DNA of 11,108 bases, taken from contig JAQTPO010000063.1 of the NCBI GenBank assembly GCA_028712845.1, positions 1 through 11,108 on the forward strand, read 5' to 3'. Positions 6,812 through 11,108 of the stretch are shown in pieces. The notes under the pieces are model-generated. The model ran no database searches. It saw nothing but the letters and a program-made list of their open reading frames with translations, and was not told the origin of the DNA. The DNA comes from Dehalococcoidales bacterium (GTDB taxonomy: Bacteria; Chloroflexota; Dehalococcoidia; Dehalococcoidales; Fen-1064). Each line of letters starts with the position of its first letter. The first letter of the stretch is position 1. The translations under genes were made by a program, and so were the position numbers.

Positions 6812-8128
6812 TTATTTCCCGAACAAGGCGTTAGGTACCGCCAGAGCTATTTGCGGGAATAGCATAACAATAACCAGACCGGTAAGTTGCAGCAGCACAA
6901 AAGGTATAATCGACTTGTACAGGTCGAGCATCGTTACGCCTTTGGGTGCCACCGCCTTCATGTAGAACAGGTTCACCCCGAACGGCGGGGTCAGGAAGCC
7001 CATTTCCATATTCATGACAAAGAGTACTCCGAACCACACCGGGTCGAACTTAAACATAAGAATCAGGGGTATGAACATGGGGACGGTAATCATGATAATC
7101 CCGGTGGTTTCCATGACGCACCCCAGTATGATTAGTAGGATCTGAATACCAATCAGGACAAACCAGCGATTCAATCCGAAGCTCTGTACTGTTTCCTTGA
7201 TGTAGGCAGGCCCGCCGATGCCGTTATAAAGCGTACTGAACCATGACGCCGCAACTACTATCCAGAGCACCATCGCCGCAAGTTTCAGCGTCTCTCTCGA
7301 TGATTCCATAACGAGTTTGCCGTTAAATCTGCCCTTAACAGCGGCAGAGACCATGGCACCCAGAGCACCTACCGCTGACGCCTCGGTGGGGGTTGCGATT
7401 CCTGAGAGGATAGACCCCAGTACGGCTATCACCAGGAGTATCGGCAGAATTAAAGCTTTGAATTGGGGAATTATTTTCTTCAGGGGTAGTCTTTCTTCGG
7501 GGGGTATTGGCGGCCCCAGCGTGGGATTTAAATGGCATCTCACCAGGATATAGGTAACAAACAAAACGCTCAGCAGTAAACCGGGTAAAAGTCCGCCAGC
7601 GAAAAGTCTGCCGATTGACACTTCTGCCATCACGCCATAAATGAGAAACGTAACGCTTGGTGGAATGAGCACGCCCAGAGCGCCACCTGCCGAAATACAC
7701 CCGCATGCAATGCGTTTGTCATAGCCACGCTTGAGCATGGACGGTAAGGCGATAAGCCCCATGGTAACTGTGGAGGCACCGCTTATGCCGGCGCATGCTG
7801 CAAAAATCGTACAGACTAGCACCGTACCGACGGCTAAACCCCCCTTGATCCTGCCCAGGAGGTTATACATCAGTTCATACAGATCGTCCGCAATACCACT
7901 TTTCTCGAGAAAGATAGCCATCATATAAAAAAGAGGAAGCGCCAGTAACACGGTACTGCGCATAACGCCCAGCGTCTGGGTCGCTGCCATGTTGAGCCCG
8001 CCGGCGCCCCAGATGATCCATGTCAGTATCAGGGCGGTGCCGCCAATTACGAACGCAAACGGCGCCCCGGTAGCAAGTAGTACCAGCATCCCTCCAAAAA
8101 GAATTAGCGTAGCAAGTTCGGTGCTCAT
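6812..8128 (-). CDS. dctM: TRAP transporter large permease subunit DctM
   Basis: The large membrane subunit carries solute with sodium in tripartite ATP-independent periplasmic transporters. The 438 residues are almost wholly hydrophobic, with about a dozen membrane segments. DctM-family landmarks are LALPLFYMMAIFLEKSG (62-78), GISGAST (114-120), GVLIPPS (152-158), GIATPTEASAVGALGA (from 243) and LTPPFGVNLF near the C-terminus. The ATG is preceded by AAGGAG and overlaps the dctQ stop by 4 bases (ATGA), the usual coupling of the two permease subunits. It is the last gene of the operon, followed by a hairpin. The substrate cannot be read from the sequence; organic acids are typical of the family. 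Confidence 0.95.
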   Translation of the reverse strand: MSTELATLILFGGMLVLLATGAPFAFVIGGTALILTWIIWGAGGLNMAATQTLGVMRSTVLLALPLFYMMAIFLEKSGIADDLYELMYNLLGRIKGGLAVGTVLVCTIFAACAGISGASTVTMGLIALPSMLKRGYDKRIACGCISAGGALGVLIPPSVTFLIYGVMAEVSIGRLFAGGLLPGLLLSVLFVTYILVRCHLNPTLGPPIPPEERLPLKKIIPQFKALILPILLVIAVLGSILSGIATPTEASAVGALGAMVSAAVKGRFNGKLVMESSRETLKLAAMVLWIVVAASWFSTLYNGIGGPAYIKETVQSFGLNRWFVLIGIQILLIILGCVMETTGIIMITVPMFIPLILMFKFDPVWFGVLFVMNMEMGFLTPPFGVNLFYMKAVAPKGVTMLDLYKSIIPFVLLQLTGLVIVMLFPQIALAVPNALFGK

Positions 8129-8637
8129 TTGAGCTCCTTCCCGGTCACCGCCAAGTAGATATCCCGGACGAATTTAGCGGTGGTCTGCAGTAGTAAGAGA
8201 GCAGCTCCGACCGGTATCATCATTCTCAGCGGGTACAGCGGAGGGCCCCATGTGGTGTTGCTATGCTCGTTGATTTTTAGCGCCGCCAGGAAAAAGTTCC
8301 AGCCGTAGCGAACCATGACAAGACAGATCATCAGGGGCAACACGAAAGTAACGATATCCATGATTGCCTTGCCTCTTCTGGATAGCTTTTCGTAAATGAT
8401 TTCCACATTAACCATGCCGCCGCGCCAGAAACAATAAGCACCGGCAAGTATAAACTGAGCACCGAAAATATAAGTGCCGAGTTCGTGTGCCCACCGTGTC
8501 GGGGCGTTAAAGACGTAACGGGAAACAATTTCGTAAATAATGATTACGAGGTAAACCATCACCAGTGGAGCGAGGAAGACCCCGCTCCACTGGCTCAAAC
8601 CGTCAATAAGGGATAAAATCTTCTTAATTATTTGCAT
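8125..8637 (-). CDS. dctQ: TRAP transporter small permease subunit DctQ
   Basis: The small four-helix membrane subunit partners DctM. Its 170 residues show hydrophobic segments at about 18-38, 53-72, 91-112 and 134-155. Family signatures are EIVSRYVFNAPTRWAHELG (36-54), RGGMVNVEIIY (72-82) and TTWGPPLYPLRMMIPVG (128-144). The TWGPPLYP segment resembles the DctQ subgroup seen with carboxylate and aromatic-acid TRAP systems, but I would not name a substrate. The gene starts 30 bases after the stop of the upstream receptor gene, with GAGAG 4 bases before the ATG, and overlaps dctM by 4 bases. Confidence 0.92.
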   Translation of the reverse strand: MQIIKKILSLIDGLSQWSGVFLAPLVMVYLVIIIYEIVSRYVFNAPTRWAHELGTYIFGAQFILAGAYCFWRGGMVNVEIIYEKLSRRGKAIMDIVTFVLPLMICLVMVRYGWNFFLAALKINEHSNTTWGPPLYPLRMMIPVGAALLLLQTTAKFVRDIYLAVTGKELK

Positions 8638-8667
8638 TATCTCTCACAACCTGACAGATTCTCCTTT

Positions 8668-9849
8668 TTACTCTATCTTATAAGTAGTATATCCAGCATC
8701 TCTCAGGTAGTTGGTGACGATTTGCACTGCTTTCTTAGCCCCGGGACTCTTGGCAGCAATGCTGTTCCAGACGTTCTCCGCTGATTTCAGCAGTGCCGGA
8801 TAATCGGATTCAGGAATCGTGCAGGTTTGCAGACCTTTTGCTTTCATTTCTTCCATCGCAGCAATGCTGGCGAATACCTCGGCATCATAACTGCGTGCAA
8901 GGCACATAGTATCTGCAGCCATCTGCACTACTTTCTGCATATCAGGAGAAAGCGCCGCCCAGTTCTTGGGGTTCACATAGGCGTCATAACCGAAGCATGC
9001 CGCAAAAATCGCCGGGTAAATCATATATTTTGCAACTTCATGCCAGGCGAAGTCACGAATTGTAACTTCGGCACCCCACGTAGCGCCATCAACGGTTCCA
9101 CTGGCAAGCGCAGTGTAGACCTCGGCTCCCGGGATCATGACGGTAGAAGCACCGAGACCTTCGAGGTACATTGCAAGTGTAGTATGAGTTCTAACTTTCT
9201 TGCCTTTCCAATCCGCCGCGCGATTAACGGGGACTCTGGAGATAACCGGAGAACCGCCGCGCATCTGGAAACCAAGCAGATGGACACCGTTGGCAGTGTA
9301 ACCTGATTCAAAATGTTCTTTCAGCCCATAGCTGAGATAAGTCATAACCATGTCTTCCAGATGCCGCCAGCCGAACGGAAGGCTGACTGCGTCCATCTCC
9401 GGCAGGAAGCCTTTTTGATAACCCGGAGAACTGATACCAATTTCAATCATGCCGGTATTAACGGCTTTAAAGATATCCAGGTCGGGGCATAGGGCCCCCG
9501 GAGGATTAAGCGTAATAACGAGACGACCGCCGGTGGCTTCCTCAATATCTTTAACAAATGGGACATAGGTCTTATTCCAAAAAAGACCATTGGGAGGGCA
9601 GATTTGCTGCAGCTTCCATTTAATTACGGTGGCGGCTGGAGTTGCAGCCGGTTTAGTGGTTGACGGAGTGGTTGCGGCGGGTGTGGTTATGGCCGGTTTC
9701 GTTGCCGCAGGAGTTGTGGCGGCAGGTGTAGTTGCCGCCGGAGTAGTCGGTGACGCCGGTTTGGCACAGGCAGAAAGTGCCAGAGTTGAAATCAGGACAA
9801 GAATAAGGCAAATACTATTAAATCTGGTTATTAACCTTTTTGTGCTCAT
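8668..9849 (-). CDS. dctP: TRAP transporter solute-binding lipoprotein DctP (second receptor)
   Basis: An extracytoplasmic receptor that delivers solute to DctQM. The 393-residue product has a lipoprotein signal peptide ending in the lipobox LSAC (Cys28). A Pro/Thr/Ala linker of T[TK]PAx pentapeptides covers about residues 29-74, and a DctP-family binding domain follows. KVRTHTT carries Arg220, at the position of the conserved carboxylate-binding arginine. IPGAEVYTALASGTVDGATWG and RDFAWHEVAKYMIYP follow. I chose the ATG at 9849 because GGAGGAGGG lies 3 bases upstream and the signal peptide then begins MSTKRLITRF; an ATG at 9885 would add 12 unlikely residues. The receptor is about half identical to the upstream paralogue. 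Substrate unknown, probably an organic acid. Confidence 0.93.
   Translation of the reverse strand: MSTKRLITRFNSICLILVLISTLALSACAKPASPTTPAATTPAATTPAATKPAITTPAATTPSTTKPAATPAATVIKWKLQQICPPNGLFWNKTYVPFVKDIEEATGGRLVITLNPPGALCPDLDIFKAVNTGMIEIGISSPGYQKGFLPEMDAVSLPFGWRHLEDMVMTYLSYGLKEHFESGYTANGVHLLGFQMRGGSPVISRVPVNRAADWKGKKVRTHTTLAMYLEGLGASTVMIPGAEVYTALASGTVDGATWGAEVTIRDFAWHEVAKYMIYPAIFAACFGYDAYVNPKNWAALSPDMQKVVQMAADTMCLARSYDAEVFASIAAMEEMKAKGLQTCTIPESDYPALLKSAENVWNSIAAKSPGAKKAVQIVTNYLRDAGYTTYKIE
9665..9776 (-). repeat. linker/signal-peptide repeat, copy in second dctP
   Basis: This 112-base block encodes the end of the lipobox and most of the Pro/Thr/Ala linker. Compared by eye with 10970-11081 it differs at 7 positions and has no gaps (about 94% identity). 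Within it, 15-base units encode T[TK]PAx pentapeptides, so it is also internally repetitive. Confidence 0.85.
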
Positions 9850-9894
9850 TTTCCCTCCTCCTAATTTGCTAATGTTTCGTTCCACAAGATTTCA

Positions 9895-9940
9895 CAGGAG
9901 GGCAAACGGGGGGGAATATCAAAATCCGCTTACCCTCCTG
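9895..9940 (-). promoter_or_regulatory. intercistronic RNA hairpin between the two dctP genes, possible translation switch
   Basis: Read on the - strand, CAGGAGGGTAAGCGG (9940-9926) pairs over all 15 positions with CCGTTTGCCCTCCTG (9909-9895) around a 16-base loop. Two of the pairs are G-U. There is no U run, so it is not a standard terminator. It lies 32 bases past the stop of the first receptor. Its 3' arm, CCCTCCT, could instead pair with AGGAGGG (9859-9853), the Shine-Dalgarno sequence of the next gene. A role in mRNA stability or in controlling translation of the second receptor is inferred. Confidence 0.5.
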
Positions 9941-9972
9941 CAATATAAGGCTCTGTTACAAGAATAGGTATT

Positions 9973-11108
9973 TTATTGTACCTTATAGTTAGTATAGCCC
10001 ATATCACGGCAGTAGTCAGTCACAATCTTAACTGCCTGCTTGGCTTTGTCTCCCTTACCGGCGATACTGCTCCATACTACCTCAGCAGCTTGAGTCATCA
10101 TGGGGTAATCTTCTTCAGGGATTGTGCATATCTTAGTACCTTTTGCCACCATCTGGGCCTTTGCCTGCATGCTATCATAGACATCATAATGATAGCTCTT
10201 ACGCACATAGGTATCAGCTGCAGTAGTCCTGATGATGCTCTGGAGGTCTGCCGACAGCTTGTTGAAGACGGTAGGGTTAACGTAGACATCGTACCCCATC
10301 ATCACATAGATGGTTAGCGGATAGATAAGGTAAGGTGCTACTTCGTACCAGGCAAAGTCACGCAGAGTGCTTTCAGAGCCCCAGGTTGCGGCATCCGCGG
10401 TGCCGGCGGCGAGACCGGTATAGACCTCAGCACCCGGGATGTAAAGAGTACTGGCACCAAGTTCTTCGACAAGCATTGCGTTAGTGGTATGGGTTCTTAT
10501 TTTCATCCCCTTGAAATCAGAAACACGATTGATGGGTTTCTTGGAGATTAATAGAGTGCCACGGTTCATCTGGCAGTCAATCAGCGTGACGCCGTTATTG
10601 GCATAACTCTTCACGAGAAGGTCCTTTAAGCCGTAGTGATAATAAACAAGGAGTATATCTTCGTAGCTGCGCATGGCAAGCGGGATGACGGCGATTTCTG
10701 CTTCCGGCATGAAACCTTTATGGTAGCCCAGAGAACTGAGCCCGACCTCAATCATACCGGCGGATACTGATTTGAAGATATCCAAATCAGGGCAGAGTGC
10801 TTGCGGTGGGTGTACAGTAATTACCAGTCTGCCACCGGAAGCTTCCTCAATCTCTTTTGCCCATGGTTCATAGAGTTGCTTTACGAACATACTGCCAGGA
10901 GCGCAGATTTGTTCCATTTTCCATTTGATTACCGTAGCAGCTGGAGTAGCAGCAGGTTTAGTAGTTGCCGGAGTGGTTGCGGCGGGTGTGGTTGTGGCCG
11001 GTTTCGTTGCCGCGGGAGTTGTGGCGGCAGGCGTAGTAGCCGCCGGAGTAGTCGGCGCCGCCGGTTTGGCGCAGGCAGAAAGGACCAGAGTCAGTGTAAG
11101 TACCAGGA
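9973..11108 (-). CDS. dctP: TRAP transporter solute-binding lipoprotein DctP (first receptor, 5' end outside window)
   Basis: This paralogous receptor lies upstream of the second dctP in the same operon. The frame is open to the window edge; only the start codon and first signal-peptide residues are missing. It shows LVLSAC with the lipid-anchored cysteine at codon 11073-11071, then the same T[TK]PAx linker. The DctP domain begins at VIKWKMEQIC (ATG 10917 is internal, not the start). KIRTHTT, IPGAEVYTGLAAGTADAATWG and RDFAWYEVAPYLIYP match the second receptor. The C-terminus GYTNYKVQ parallels GYTTYKIE. Three cysteines (QIC, ALCPDLD, CTIPE) are shared by both. The different pocket residues between shared motifs suggest related but not identical ligands. 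Confidence 0.93.
   Translation of the reverse strand, partial: LVLTLTLVLSACAKPAAPTTPAATTPAATTPAATKPATTTPAATTPATTKPAATPAATVIKWKMEQICAPGSMFVKQLYEPWAKEIEEASGGRLVITVHPPQALCPDLDIFKSVSAGMIEVGLSSLGYHKGFMPEAEIAVIPLAMRSYEDILLVYYHYGLKDLLVKSYANNGVTLIDCQMNRGTLLISKKPINRVSDFKGMKIRTHTTNAMLVEELGASTLYIPGAEVYTGLAAGTADAATWGSESTLRDFAWYEVAPYLIYPLTIYVMMGYDVYVNPTVFNKLSADLQSIIRTTAADTYVRKSYHYDVYDSMQAKAQMVAKGTKICTIPEEDYPMMTQAAEVVWSSIAGKGDKAKQAVKIVTDYCRDMGYTNYKVQ
10970..11081 (-). repeat. linker/signal-peptide repeat, copy in first dctP
   Basis: The partner of the block at 9665-9776, equal in length and colinear, in the same orientation. The binding domains that follow are far less similar in DNA than these blocks. 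Confidence 0.85.

Noticed and set aside
8827..9306. A + strand open frame of 159 codons opposite the second dctP.
   Set aside because: It lies fully antisense to a well-supported DctP domain, has no recognisable motifs and has no Shine-Dalgarno sequence. It is a shadow frame.
9590..9967. A + strand open frame of 125 codons, rich in Val, Ala and Gly.
   Set aside because: It is the antisense of the repetitive Pro/Thr/Ala linker of the second dctP. The repeat keeps several frames open, and there is no ribosome binding site.

Overview
The window looks like a bacterial chromosome segment of moderate GC, with a core-gene block on the + strand (1-5162), an AT-rich low-density stretch (about 5163-6435), and an accessory region with a TRAP transporter operon on the - strand (6812-11108, running off the right edge). 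An archaeal-type phosphoglycerate mutase, DapL (LL-diaminopimelate aminotransferase) and the order tpiA-miaA-dapF-dapL-hflX suggest a Chloroflexota / Dehalococcoidia-like organism. This is inference from gene content, not a database result. The lipoprotein-anchored solute receptors would fit a single-membrane cell.

Core block: the 3' end of apgM (1-159) is followed closely by tpiA, miaA, dapF, dapL and hflX, all on + with short gaps or none. apgM and tpiA are lower-glycolysis/gluconeogenesis enzymes. miaA modifies tRNA A37. dapF and dapL are consecutive steps making meso-diaminopimelate for lysine and/or peptidoglycan. hflX is a ribosome-associated GTPase. A hairpin followed by a short T run at about 5266-5300 probably ends this transcription unit. 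hflX has no ATG, GTG or TTG start upstream of its conserved first strand. An ATT codon with a well-placed Shine-Dalgarno sequence is a possible start.

Middle stretch: an AT-rich gene for a small single-pass membrane protein (5376-5846) sits directly behind an extended -10 box, so its mRNA may be leaderless. Coding-like sequence continues in the same frame past its stop (TAA, then TAG, to a TGA at 5987), which suggests a nonsense-decayed longer gene. The next ~450 bases hold no convincing gene, only a 47-codon reading frame of doubtful status. A consensus promoter (TTGACA-17-TATGAT) then drives a 102-residue ABM-fold monooxygenase-like protein.

TRAP region (- strand, transcribed right to left): two paralogous solute-binding lipoproteins (dctP, the first cut by the window edge), then dctQ and dctM overlapping by 4 bases, ending in a hairpin shared with the convergent ABM gene. 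The operon has two receptors for one membrane permease pair. The receptors' signal-peptide/linker DNA is about 94% identical over 112 bases, while their binding domains are far more diverged. Between the two receptor genes lies a 15-bp hairpin. Its two imperfect positions are G-U pairs only in the sense transcript, and its 3' arm could alternatively pair with the next gene's Shine-Dalgarno sequence. These are the most interesting signals here. I see no clearly novel multi-gene system.
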